From positions 62,001-126,000 of the forward strand of contig NZ_FNAF01000001.1 of assembly GCF_900101835.1 (NCBI RefSeq): a stretch of 64,000 nt of DNA, written 5' to 3'. The notes below the pieces were generated by a model. It did not search any database and had not been told where the DNA came from. It saw nothing but the letters and a program-made list of their open reading frames with translations. Below, in pieces: positions 15,759-23,749 of the stretch (position 1 is the stretch's first letter; each line of letters opens with the position of its first letter). This DNA is from Peptococcus niger. Its GTDB lineage: Bacteria > Bacillota > Peptococcia > Peptococcales > Peptococcaceae. Position numbers and translations under genes: made by a program.

Positions 15759-15767
15759 AGTATACCA
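15759..15767 (-). promoter_or_regulatory. Extended -10 promoter of the toxin mRNA
   Basis: On the - strand TGGTATACT gives an extended -10 (TG-N-TATACT). No good -35 is seen at 17 bp. Transcription would start near 15752, leaving a leader of about 40 nt. A weaker promoter than that of the antisense RNA fits a type I system. Confidence 0.55.
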
Positions 15768-15936
15768 TAATTGACCTGGACAAGTCGTTAAAAGGTCTTT
15801 TTCTTATAACCAGAGATTGTCACATGAGGCCAATGACGTCAACAAGGCTAGGTCACTGTCCCGAAAAAAGAGGGAAAAGGAATAAGTTTATACACCGGCA
15901 GAGCATAATCGATCTGGTCAGACGGCACAAGAATTC

Positions 15937-15965
15937 TTTTCATTTAAGGGCAATCATGGTATGAT
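15937..15965 (+). promoter_or_regulatory. Promoter of the prpC-prkC operon
   Basis: TTTTCA (15937-15942), 17 bp, then TATGAT (15960-15965) with an upstream TGG extension. Just inside the transcript lies a small hairpin, AAGCG-TTTTATG-CGCTT (15979-15995). The rest of 15768-15936 shows no gene. Confidence 0.5.
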
Positions 15966-16027
15966 TAAATGGTACGATAAGCGTTTTATGCGCTTTTCAG
16001 TTAATTTATAAAAAGAAGGTGACAGAC

Positions 16028-16777
16028 TTGTTTGTAGCTGGCCGTTCGCACATCGGTTTGGTGCGTAAAACAAATGAAGACGAATACTACTGTGATGGTA
16101 GAGGACGATTTATCATCGTTGCCGATGGCATTGGCGGGCATCAAAACGGTCATATTGCCAGTCGTATGGCTGTCAATGAACTTCACTGGTTTATAGAAGA
16201 AAATATCGACAGGCCGCCGGAGGATTTATTGGCTGAAGGATTTAAAAAGGCTAATAAAAAAGTGCATAGCTATCAAGAAGAGCAAACTGACGGCGGACTT
16301 ATGGGGACAACTTTAACCGCTTTCATTATTCGCGATGGCAAATATTATCTGGGGCATCTAGGCGATTCTCGTGCTTATATTATGCATCCTGGAAAGATTG
16401 TCGAACAAATTTCTGAAGACCATACTTTTTTAGCAGAATTGGCCCAACTGGATGAAGATGTTCGTCAGACAATGCTGGCCAATCGTATTAGCAATCCTAA
16501 AAATACGTTAATGCGCGCCATCGGGCCGGAAGCAACTTGCACGCCGCAAATATCTTCCGGTGACCTATCCCCAGGGGACGTGCTTTTATTGCTGACCGAT
16601 GGGATGTACCGGTATACCACTCTTGAAGAAATGAGCGAGGTTATCGCTTATACGGATGATTTGGAAGAGGTGGCCTTGCGCTTTGAGCAACTGGCACTGG
16701 AACGTGGTGCAAGAGATAATTTAACCATTGTGCTTTACCGGGAGGAAGGGGGTGGCAAGCCATGCAAGATGTTTTAG
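16028..16777 (+). CDS. prpC: PP2C-type protein phosphatase PrpC/Stp
   Basis: A 249-residue metal-dependent Ser/Thr phosphatase that reverses phosphorylation by the kinase encoded next. Motifs appear in order: TNEDEYYCD, VADGIGGHQNGH (metal aspartate and Gly pair), GTTLTAF, LGHLGDSRAYI, SEDHTF, LLLTDGM and ARDNLTIVL. It is cytosolic with no membrane segment. I chose TTG 16028 because AAGAAGG ends eight bases upstream; GTG 16019 is part of that SD. It overlaps prkC by 16 bases, so the pair is translationally coupled. Confidence 0.95.
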   Translation: MFVAGRSHIGLVRKTNEDEYYCDGRGRFIIVADGIGGHQNGHIASRMAVNELHWFIEENIDRPPEDLLAEGFKKANKKVHSYQEEQTDGGLMGTTLTAFIIRDGKYYLGHLGDSRAYIMHPGKIVEQISEDHTFLAELAQLDEDVRQTMLANRISNPKNTLMRAIGPEATCTPQISSGDLSPGDVLLLLTDGMYRYTTLEEMSEVIAYTDDLEEVALRFEQLALERGARDNLTIVLYREEGGGKPCKMF

Positions 16778-18681
16778 GCGGACGCTATAAAATCATTCGC
16801 AAAATTGGCGGCGGAGGAATGGCAATTGTCTACTTGGCCGAGGATATCTTTTTGAATCGTCAAGTGGCGGTCAAGGTTTTACGGGAAGAATATGTTGAAG
16901 ATCCTGAGTTTATTCGACATTTCAGAAAAGAAGCCAAATCTATTGCCGCCTTAAACCACCCAAACATTGTCAATATTTATGACTTTGACGCAAGTGCTGA
17001 TCCGGCCTACTTGGTAATGGAATTTGTTGAGGGGATGTCTGTTAAGCAAATTGTTGAAGAAGAAGGCTCTATCCCCTGGGAACAAGCTGCAGATATCGGC
17101 ATTCAAGTGGCCAGAGGCTTAGCGGAAGCCCATCGCCACCACATCGTTCATAAAGATGTTAAAAGTCACAATATCTTAGTCGAACATACCGGAATGGTTA
17201 AAATTACGGATTTTGGCATTGCTCAAATGCTATCCAGCACGACCATTACCCACAACAAAGGCATCCTAGGGTCAGCCCATTATTTTTCCCCTGAGCAGGC
17301 ACGCGGTGAACGGGTTGATGAAAAATCCGATATTTATTCTCTTGGCATTGTCCTCTATGAAATGCTTTGCGGGCAGGTGCCCTTTACCGGGGATAATCCG
17401 GTAACGGTAGCTTTAAAGCACATTCAGGAAAAGCCCATTCCACCGCAGTCTATCACACAAGATGTACCGGAGGCCATGGAAGCCATTGTCCTGAAATGTC
17501 TGCAAAAGGATAAGAACTTGCGGTTTCAGGATATGACGGAAGTTGCCGAAGCACTTGAGGCTGTTCGAGAAACAGGTGTTGCTGCACCGGCTTATCATCA
17601 GCCAGTAGATTTTTTAGCACCGGAGCCGGCGGTGGATCCCTTAAACGATACCCTGGCGCTCCCTAGAAATTTAACCCAAAAACATGGAGAGGTCGAAGCC
17701 AACCAGGTCAGCGAAGGTAAGGCTTCAAAAAAAAATCGGTGGCCTAAAGGAAAGAAAAAGCGGCTTACCAATTTTCTAATTCTTGTCTTGGTTCTTTTGG
17801 CGGCTTTTGGAACACTTAAAATTGCCCAATCTTTTGCCGGCGGTGGCGATATAGAAGTCCCTTCAGTGGTTGGGTTTAGCTATGCAGATGCAGAAGAAAT
17901 TATGGACCAGGAGGGGCTGCGTATTCGTGAGATTGACAGCGAGTACAGTGATGAGGTAGAGAAGGGCGCCATTATAAGCCAAGATCCGATTGCCGGGAAA
18001 AAAGTGAAGAAAGGGCGCCTGGTAGGCGTCGTCATCAGCCGCGGCCCGGAAAAATTAACGGTTCCGAAATTAACTGGTAAAACTGAAGACGAGGCGCGTG
18101 CCCTTCTTGAAGACGCTGATTTGGAGCTGGGCGAGGTTAAATCCGCTTATGACAGTTCCATTGAAGCCGGTCAGATTATTTCGCAGTCGCCGTCACCCGG
18201 TAAAAAAGTAGATAAAAATACAGCTGTTAGAATTACGGTCAGCTTAGGGAAAAAGCCCGAATACGTTACAGTTCCGGATGTGCGCGGCATGAAACTTTCC
18301 GATGCAAAGGCCGCTTTAAGCGAAAAAGGGTTGGTTGTTGCTGCTACAAATGAAGAAGAATCGTCTAATGACAGCAAGGGACGGATTATTGGTCAATCCT
18401 TAGAACCCGGCTCTCAGGTTGAAAAACAAACGAGCCTTACATTGACCATCGGCACCGGTAAACATAGCTCGTCTACAACCGGTGTTAACGTGACCTTTGA
18501 CGTTCCGGAAAATGGCGTGGTTGTCGTCACCCAGACAGATGCAAATGGCGGGGAGACTATGCTTTACAGAGGTGTGCATCAAGAAGGCGAACATTTTAGT
18601 AAAATGTATAATGCCCCGAGCGGCTCTACCATTACGGCCAGTATTAACGGTAAAAATATCAGCCAAACGGTTGCAGAATGA
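16762..18681 (+). CDS. prkC: Ser/Thr kinase PrkC with three PASTA domains
   Basis: A 639-residue membrane kinase that senses cell-wall fragments. Kinase domain ~9-270: Gly loop IGGGGMAIVY, Lys38 (VAVKVL), catalytic HKD 130-132 with Asn137, DFG 150-152, then SAHYFSPEQARG. A basic linker precedes one membrane helix (~340-360). Three extracellular PASTA repeats span ~370-560, each ending near GKKV. A final ~65-residue Gly/Val/Thr domain follows. The usual HRD arginine is Lys131, so activation-loop control may differ. It overlaps prpC and precedes rsgA, a known substrate in related bacteria. Confidence 0.95.
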   Translation: MQDVLGGRYKIIRKIGGGGMAIVYLAEDIFLNRQVAVKVLREEYVEDPEFIRHFRKEAKSIAALNHPNIVNIYDFDASADPAYLVMEFVEGMSVKQIVEEEGSIPWEQAADIGIQVARGLAEAHRHHIVHKDVKSHNILVEHTGMVKITDFGIAQMLSSTTITHNKGILGSAHYFSPEQARGERVDEKSDIYSLGIVLYEMLCGQVPFTGDNPVTVALKHIQEKPIPPQSITQDVPEAMEAIVLKCLQKDKNLRFQDMTEVAEALEAVRETGVAAPAYHQPVDFLAPEPAVDPLNDTLALPRNLTQKHGEVEANQVSEGKASKKNRWPKGKKKRLTNFLILVLVLLAAFGTLKIAQSFAGGGDIEVPSVVGFSYADAEEIMDQEGLRIREIDSEYSDEVEKGAIISQDPIAGKKVKKGRLVGVVISRGPEKLTVPKLTGKTEDEARALLEDADLELGEVKSAYDSSIEAGQIISQSPSPGKKVDKNTAVRITVSLGKKPEYVTVPDVRGMKLSDAKAALSEKGLVVAATNEEESSNDSKGRIIGQSLEPGSQVEKQTSLTLTIGTGKHSSSTTGVNVTFDVPENGVVVVTQTDANGGETMLYRGVHQEGEHFSKMYNAPSGSTITASINGKNISQTVAE

Positions 18682-18688
18682 GGTGGCT

Positions 18689-19534
18689 ATGAAAGGACGT
18701 GTCCTAACGGCGCAAGGCGGCTTCTATGACGTTTATGCGCAAGATGATGTGTACACTTGTCGGTTGCGCGGCAAAAATAAGCAAGGGATGCGCGTGGCCG
18801 TTGCAGGAGATTGCGTTGATATCGAAACCGCCGCTAACGGCACGGGGACCATTGAAGCTATCCATCCACGCAAGAACCTCTTGCCTCGACCAACCATCGC
18901 CAATATTGATCAGTTGTTGATTTTATCGGCCTTGAAAGATCCGCCGACAGATTTCATGTTGATTGATCGCTTATTGGTTTTATGTGCCCATCACCAGATA
19001 GACCCCCTACTTGTTTTTAACAAGCTAGACTTAAGCGCAGATACCAGGCGCATAAAAGACTACTACCGCGATTTTTTCCCGATTTTTATCATCAGTGCAG
19101 AAACGGGTGCCGGCATTGCTGACCTGAGTGAAAAACTGCATCAGAAAATAACCGCTTTAGCCGGACATTCCGGCGTTGGGAAATCCAGCTTAATCAACCG
19201 GTTAACGGGCATGTCAGAGCAGTCGACAGCAGCCGTTAGCGATAAACTCCGTCGTGGACGCCATACCACACGGGCCAGCCGTTTTATCCCATATCGAGAA
19301 GGTTTTTTAGTGGATACACCCGGATTCAATGTACTCCATTTGCCAGAAGATTTATCGGCTCTTCAATTGGCCGGTCTTTATCCGGATTTTAGCCAGTATA
19401 CAGACGAGTGCCGTTACCGCGATTGTTTACACCGGAATGAGCCGGATTGTGCCGTAAAAGCTGCGGTAGAGGCGGATAAAATTTCTGCAGACCGCTATCA
19501 CAATTATTGGTTACTGTTGTCCGAGCTGAACTAA
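18689..19534 (+). CDS. rsgA: Ribosome small subunit GTPase RsgA
   Basis: A 281-residue circularly permuted GTPase for late 30S maturation. It has an N-terminal OB fold (~1-70), G4 NKLDL, G5 SAETGAG, G1 GHSGVGKSSL, then G3 DTPGFN, in the permuted order, and a C-terminal zinc site (DECRYRDCLHR followed by Cys). ATG 18689 has AGGTGG upstream, and the N-terminus MKGRVLTAQGGFY fits the family. It lies 7 bases after prkC, in the typical prkC-rsgA-rpe order. Confidence 0.95.
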   Translation: MKGRVLTAQGGFYDVYAQDDVYTCRLRGKNKQGMRVAVAGDCVDIETAANGTGTIEAIHPRKNLLPRPTIANIDQLLILSALKDPPTDFMLIDRLLVLCAHHQIDPLLVFNKLDLSADTRRIKDYYRDFFPIFIISAETGAGIADLSEKLHQKITALAGHSGVGKSSLINRLTGMSEQSTAAVSDKLRRGRHTTRASRFIPYREGFLVDTPGFNVLHLPEDLSALQLAGLYPDFSQYTDECRYRDCLHRNEPDCAVKAAVEADKISADRYHNYWLLLSELN

Positions 19535-19548
19535 TTGGAGGAATAACT

Positions 19549-20214
19549 TTGTCCATCGTCATTTCGCCGTCACTTCTTTCAGCCGATTTTGCTCGACTTG
19601 CGGAAGAATTGGCGGATATCAAGCAGGCAGGCGCACCCTGGGTTCACCTAGATATTATGGACGGACTTTTTGTCCCCAACATCACCTTTGGGCCACCGGT
19701 TATCCGCGCCATTAGAAAAGAGACAGACCTTTTCTTTGATTGCCATCTGATGATTGCTGAACCCAGCCGCTATATTGAGGATTTTGCCAAGGCCGGTGCC
19801 AATTTGATCACCGTTCACGAGGAAGCTACGCGACATATTTCTCAGACCTTAACCGCCATCAAATCCTGCGGATGCAAAGCTGGCCTTTCCATCAATCCGG
19901 AAACGCCTTTATCCGCCGTGGAACCTTATTTAAAAGAAGCAGACCTAATTCTACTGATGAGCGTTCACCCGGGCTTCGGCGGTCAATCCTTCATAGATAT
20001 CACCTATAAAATTAAAGCTTTACGAGAAATGATGGATAAAGCTGAATCCACTGCGTATTTACAAGTGGACGGTGGCATTACCGCCGATAATATAAAAACC
20101 GTTGTGGATGCAGGATGTACCTGCCTTGTTGCCGGTTCAGCCATCTTTGGACAAACCGATCGACAAGCTGCAATAGATGCTTTAATGGATGCCTTGACAA
20201 AGGAGGCCCAATGA
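19549..20214 (+). CDS. rpe: Ribulose-phosphate 3-epimerase
   Basis: A 221-residue TIM-barrel enzyme of the pentose phosphate pathway that interconverts ribulose-5-P and xylulose-5-P. Motifs: ISPSLLSADF, HLDIMDGLFVPN, DCHLMIAEP, MSVHPGFGGQSF and QVDGGI, including the metal-binding His and Asp residues. The start is TTG 19549, with GGAGG eight bases upstream; there is no ATG at that point. It overlaps plsX by 4 bases. Confidence 0.95.
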   Translation: MSIVISPSLLSADFARLAEELADIKQAGAPWVHLDIMDGLFVPNITFGPPVIRAIRKETDLFFDCHLMIAEPSRYIEDFAKAGANLITVHEEATRHISQTLTAIKSCGCKAGLSINPETPLSAVEPYLKEADLILLMSVHPGFGGQSFIDITYKIKALREMMDKAESTAYLQVDGGITADNIKTVVDAGCTCLVAGSAIFGQTDRQAAIDALMDALTKEAQ

Positions 20215-21209
20215 AAATTGCCGTTGATGCCATGGGGGGAGACCATGCGCCTGGGGAGGTTGTGAAAGGCGCTTGCGAAGCCTTAAAACAATTCCCGGTA
20301 ATAGAAAAAATTGTCCTTGTCGGTGATGAGACCCGCATCAAACCGCTGCTGGCTGAAGAAGTAGTAGACCGCATTGATATTTTACATACGGATGAAGTTA
20401 TCGGCATGGATGAACATCCGGCAACAGCCTTTCGACAGAAAAAGCAGGCCTCAATCCGCCTGGCAACTGATTTGGTGCGCGATGGCGTCTGTGACGGGAT
20501 CGTTTCCTGCGGCAGCACCGGGGCGCAAATGGCTTCGGCTATTTTTCGGCTAGGCCGGATCAAGGGCATAAAACGTCCCGCCATCGCTGTTTTACTGCCA
20601 ACCTTAAACGGACCCAAGCTATTGGTAGATGCCGGCGCCAATACCCAGGTGGATCCGCAAAACTTATTGGACTTTGCCACCATGGGTGCCATCTATATGC
20701 AATTGCTCAACCATCATCCGGCAAGGGTTGCCTTGATCAACAACGGTGCCGAAGAGGAAAAAGGAAGCGACCTTACCCAAGCCGCCCACCAAACCTTAAA
20801 GGCTTCTTCTTTAAATTTTATTGGCAATATTGAAGGCCGTGAAATTACAGAAGGGGTCGCAGATGTCATGGTCTGCGACGGATTTACAGGCAATGTGATT
20901 TTAAAAACCCTTGAAGGTTTTGGTAAAAATATTTTCACCCTATTGAAACGTGACATTCAGAAGCATTTGCGCTTTAAACTTGGCGCTCTTTTACTAAAAC
21001 CGGCTTTTTATGAACTGAAACACCAGCTGGATCCGAAAGTTGTCGGTGGCGCACCCCTTCTGGGCGTGCGCGGCGTGAGCATTGTATGTCATGGCAACAG
21101 TGACCATACAGCTGTCCTGAATGGCATCCAAGTGGCCAAACAATGTATAGAAGCAGATTTAATTGCACAAATAGAAGAAGCTGTTGAATGCGAACAAACG
21201 GAGGACTAA
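20211..21209 (+). CDS. plsX: Phosphate acyltransferase PlsX
   Basis: A 332-residue enzyme that converts acyl-ACP to acyl-phosphate for phospholipid synthesis. Motifs: KIAVDAMGGDHAP at the N-terminus, SCGSTGAQMASA, DAGANTQVDP, VCDGFTGNVILK and GGAPLLGVRG. ATG 20211 overlaps the rpe stop, with AAGGAGG upstream. It is followed 1 base later by acpP, whose product carries its substrate. No fapR or fabD is beside it, unlike in Bacillus. Confidence 0.95.
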   Translation: MKIAVDAMGGDHAPGEVVKGACEALKQFPVIEKIVLVGDETRIKPLLAEEVVDRIDILHTDEVIGMDEHPATAFRQKKQASIRLATDLVRDGVCDGIVSCGSTGAQMASAIFRLGRIKGIKRPAIAVLLPTLNGPKLLVDAGANTQVDPQNLLDFATMGAIYMQLLNHHPARVALINNGAEEEKGSDLTQAAHQTLKASSLNFIGNIEGREITEGVADVMVCDGFTGNVILKTLEGFGKNIFTLLKRDIQKHLRFKLGALLLKPAFYELKHQLDPKVVGGAPLLGVRGVSIVCHGNSDHTAVLNGIQVAKQCIEADLIAQIEEAVECEQTED

Positions 21210-21210
21210 T

Positions 21211-21441
21211 ATGAGCACATTTGATCAAGTTAAAGAAATTGTCGCCAACCAACTTTCCATCCCTGCAGAAAAAATAACGGCAGAGACAACATTTGAGCAA
21301 GTTGAGGCAGATTCATTAGATGTTGTTGAAGTGATTATGAGCATTGAAAGCACCTTTAACATTGACTTGCCCGACGGCGACGTAGAACAGTTTAAAAATG
21401 TCGGTGATTTGTCAAACTATGTGGATAAGCTCTTGGCGTAA
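21211..21441 (+). CDS. acpP: Acyl carrier protein
   Basis: A 76-residue acidic four-helix protein. The phosphopantetheine site is the Ser in ADSLDVVEVIM. It carries growing fatty acids and supplies PlsX. ATG 21211 follows GGAGG; the TTG at 21184 in the same frame lies inside plsX and is not needed. It is last in its operon; a promoter for the next operon overlaps its final codons. Confidence 0.95.
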   Translation: MSTFDQVKEIVANQLSIPAEKITAETTFEQVEADSLDVVEVIMSIESTFNIDLPDGDVEQFKNVGDLSNYVDKLLA

Positions 21442-21443
21442 AT

Positions 21444-21472
21444 TTGCCATCAATTTAAATCTATGCTATACT
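21444..21472 (+). promoter_or_regulatory. Promoter of the rimP-nusA-infB operon
   Basis: TTGCCA (21444-21449), 17 bp, then TATACT (21467-21472). The expected start is 21479-21480, which is the first base of the hairpin at 21480-21507. Confidence 0.75.
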
Positions 21473-21479
21473 TATTACT

Positions 21480-21507
21480 GGAAAGAGTGGGGCTGCCCAC
21501 TCTTTCC
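21480..21507 (+). promoter_or_regulatory. 12-bp perfect hairpin at the 5' end of the rimP operon mRNA
   Basis: GGAAAGAGTGGG / CCCACTCTTTCC with a GCTG loop. There is no T run after it (CTATTTATT), so it is a poor terminator. Since the predicted start site falls on its first base, the transcript would begin with this stem, a known form of 5' protection against RNases; it could also be a regulator's binding site. Confidence 0.65.
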
Positions 21508-21531
21508 TATTTATTAAAGTAGGTGACTGTA

Positions 21532-22005
21532 ATGAATGCAGCAGAGACATATATTGAGGAGCATTTTTCATCACTTCTAGAAGCACAAGGCTTTGAATTG
21601 GTGGATGTTCAATATGTAAAAGAAGCAGGCGACTTTTATTTACGCCTGTTTTGTGACCGATTGGCAAAAGATGAGCACATTGATTTAAATGACTGCGAAA
21701 ACATTAGCCGCATGATTGGTGAGCAATTGGATCAAGCTGATGACCTACCGGTGAACAATGCCTATCGATTAGAAGTTTCCTCGCCGGGAATTGAACGGCC
21801 ACTTAAAAAGCCTAAAGATTTTATGCGCTTTAAAGATGAACTGGTGGAAGTTAAACTGTATAAAGCAATCGATGGGATGAAATCCATTATCGGTCGACTC
21901 GAAACGGCGACAGAAAGCGATATCACCTTGGTGACCTCAAAAGGTCAGCACCATACATTCGCTTATAAAAATATTGCAAAAGCAAATTTACATTTTGAAT
22001 TTTAA
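21532..22005 (+). CDS. rimP: Ribosome maturation factor RimP
   Basis: A 157-residue, two-domain protein that helps 30S subunits assemble. The N-domain contains GFELVDVQYVKEAG and ends in VSSPGIERPL, the family signature. The C-domain is an SH3-like barrel (GRLETATESDITLV). ATG 21532 is preferred over GTG 21523, since AGTAGG lies eight bases upstream of the ATG. It starts the classic rimP-nusA-rnpM-ylxQ-infB-rbfA operon. Confidence 0.95.
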   Translation: MNAAETYIEEHFSSLLEAQGFELVDVQYVKEAGDFYLRLFCDRLAKDEHIDLNDCENISRMIGEQLDQADDLPVNNAYRLEVSSPGIERPLKKPKDFMRFKDELVEVKLYKAIDGMKSIIGRLETATESDITLVTSKGQHHTFAYKNIAKANLHFEF

Positions 22006-22026
22006 TCAAGGAATCTGAGGTGGAGC

Positions 22027-23121
22027 ATGAAAAAGAAGGTTAAGGAAGACTCCTTACGGGAAATTCTTGCCTTATTGGAGATGGAAAAAGGGTTAAAACC
22101 GGCGGTCATTGAAGAGGCGATTAAAACATCTTTGGTTTCTGCCTATAAAAAAAATTACGGCAATGATGTTAATGTCCGCATTGAGTTTAATGAAAAAACG
22201 GATGCCATTGACGTATTTATTGACAGGGTTGTCGTTGCGGAAGTATCGGATCCCCAGGTTGAAATAAGTCTATTGGAAGCACAGGCCCAATACCCTCAAG
22301 CTAAAATCGGCGATACCATTTCGGAAAAAGACGAACCTAAAAATTTTGGCCGCATTGCTGCACAAACGGCCAAGCAAGTTATTGTTCAAAAATTACGGGA
22401 AGCGGAACGTGGGTATGTGTTTAAAGAGTTTGCCAGCCGCGAATCAGACATTGTCACCGGCATCGTTGACCGCATCGATCATGGCGTTTGTACAGTGCAT
22501 TTGAACAATGCTGACGGGATGCTGCCGGCAACAGAACAAATTCCTGGAGAAGAAATTTTACCAGGCCAGCGCCTTAAAGCTTATATCGTTGAAGTGCGCA
22601 ACGCACCAAAGGGACCACAAATTATTCTTTCGCGCATTCATTCAGATTTGCTTAGCCGACTGTTTGAATTGGAAGTACCGGAAATCCAAGATGGGTATGT
22701 AGAAATTAAGTCCGTAGCCCGGGAAGCCGGTATGCGGTCGAAAATCGCTGTTTACTCTGCCGATGAAAACATTGACCCGGTCGGGTCTTGTGTCGGGCCG
22801 AATGGCAACCGGGTTCGCGCTGTGGTTGAAGAATTAAATGGCGAAAAAATCGACATCATCAACTGGGACGCTTCAGCGGATATTTACATAGCAGAATCCC
22901 TCAGTCCGTCAGTCGTTATCGATGTTCTGGTAGATGATGAAGAAAATAAAGCCATTGTCGTTGTACCTGATGATCAGTTGTCTCTAGCCATTGGGAAAGA
23001 AGGGCAGAATGCCCGCCTGGCAGCCAAACTAACCGGCTGGAAAATAGATATTAAGAGTAAGACCCAGGCAGACGAACAGGGCGTCCAGTATAACTATATT
23101 TTCTCTGACGAACGTCCATAA
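22027..23121 (+). CDS. nusA: Transcription termination/antitermination factor NusA
   Basis: A 364-residue RNA polymerase-binding protein. Domain order: N-terminal polymerase-binding domain (1-~125), S1 (~135-200; [15 protein letters not shown]), KH1 (~230-290; [17 protein letters not shown]) and KH2 (~300-350; [19 protein letters not shown]). It lacks the acidic C-terminal repeats of proteobacterial NusA, as normal in Bacillota. It affects pausing and termination, and may feed back on its own operon leader. Confidence 0.96.
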   Translation: MKKKVKEDSLREILALLEMEKGLKPAVIEEAIKTSLVSAYKKNYGNDVNVRIEFNEKTDAIDVFIDRVVVAEVSDPQVEISLLEAQAQYPQAKIGDTISEKDEPKNFGRIAAQTAKQVIVQKLREAERGYVFKEFASRESDIVTGIVDRIDHGVCTVHLNNADGMLPATEQIPGEEILPGQRLKAYIVEVRNAPKGPQIILSRIHSDLLSRLFELEVPEIQDGYVEIKSVAREAGMRSKIAVYSADENIDPVGSCVGPNGNRVRAVVEELNGEKIDIINWDASADIYIAESLSPSVVIDVLVDDEENKAIVVVPDDQLSLAIGKEGQNARLAAKLTGWKIDIKSKTQADEQGVQYNYIFSDERP

Positions 23122-23132
23122 AGAGGTGGGCC

Positions 23133-23408
23133 ATGTCAAAAAAAGTCCCGGTAAGAACTTGCTTAGCTTGTGGTGAAAAATTTCCAAAGCGTGATTTGAT
23201 GCGCATTGTGCGAACGCCTGAAGGAGACTTCCATCTGGATCCGAGTGGTAAAATGCAGGGGCGTGGTGCTTACCTGTGTAAGCAGAGCACCTGTTTAGCC
23301 AATAGCGTATTGCGCAAACGATTGCAGGCATCTTTTAAAACGTCCGTTGATGACGATCAGTTTGCACATTTACTTGAAGAGGTTTCAGCATATGTTGACC
23401 AACAATGA
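23133..23408 (+). CDS. rnpM: RNase P modulator RnpM (YlxR, DUF448)
   Basis: A 91-residue basic protein with the DUF448 signature: VRTCLACGEKFPKRDLMRIV, then GRGAYLC near the middle. Bacillus YlxR was recently shown to bind the RNase P RNA and modulate its activity. Two Cys pairs (CLAC; CKQSTC) could form a metal site. It overlaps the next gene by 17 bases. Confidence 0.92.
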   Translation: MSKKVPVRTCLACGEKFPKRDLMRIVRTPEGDFHLDPSGKMQGRGAYLCKQSTCLANSVLRKRLQASFKTSVDDDQFAHLLEEVSAYVDQQ

Positions 23409-23724
23409 CAGCGACCAAAAGCTATTAACGCTTTTAGGTTTTGCCCAAAGAGCAAAAAAAGTCATTTCCGGTGATGCGAATGTGCGCGCATTCCTAAAAA
23501 AAAGACAAGTCAAACTTTTAATTCTGGCAGATGACATCAGCAATGAAGCAAAAGAACGTTGGCAGCGAAAAGCTAATGAGCATCAAGTGCCAACCATCAT
23601 TGCAGCCGATAAAAAAAGACTGGGCCTATCCATAGGGCAGTCACCGCGTGCCATTATCGGACTCTTGGACGATTCCTTTGCCAAAGCGATTAAAGAATGC
23701 AGGATGGACACTATGAAAAAATAA
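23392..23724 (+). CDS. ylxQ: L7Ae-family RNA-binding protein YlxQ
   Basis: A 110-residue kink-turn-binding protein of the L7Ae/L30e group, with LLTLLGFAQRAKKVISGD, VKLLILADDIS and a C-terminal IIGLLDDSFAKAI. ATG 23392 is chosen because it has GAAGAGG upstream and leaves the family-typical start. The exact target RNA in bacteria is uncertain. It lies between rnpM and infB, as in Bacillus. Confidence 0.9.
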   Translation: MLTNNDSDQKLLTLLGFAQRAKKVISGDANVRAFLKKRQVKLLILADDISNEAKERWQRKANEHQVPTIIAADKKRLGLSIGQSPRAIIGLLDDSFAKAIKECRMDTMKK

Positions 23725-23749
23725 CAGATGAAAGAAGCGGGGTGTGATG

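Noticed and set aside
16019-16027. GTG 16019 as the prpC start
   Set aside because: It is part of the AAGAAGG Shine-Dalgarno itself; TTG 16028 has normal spacing.
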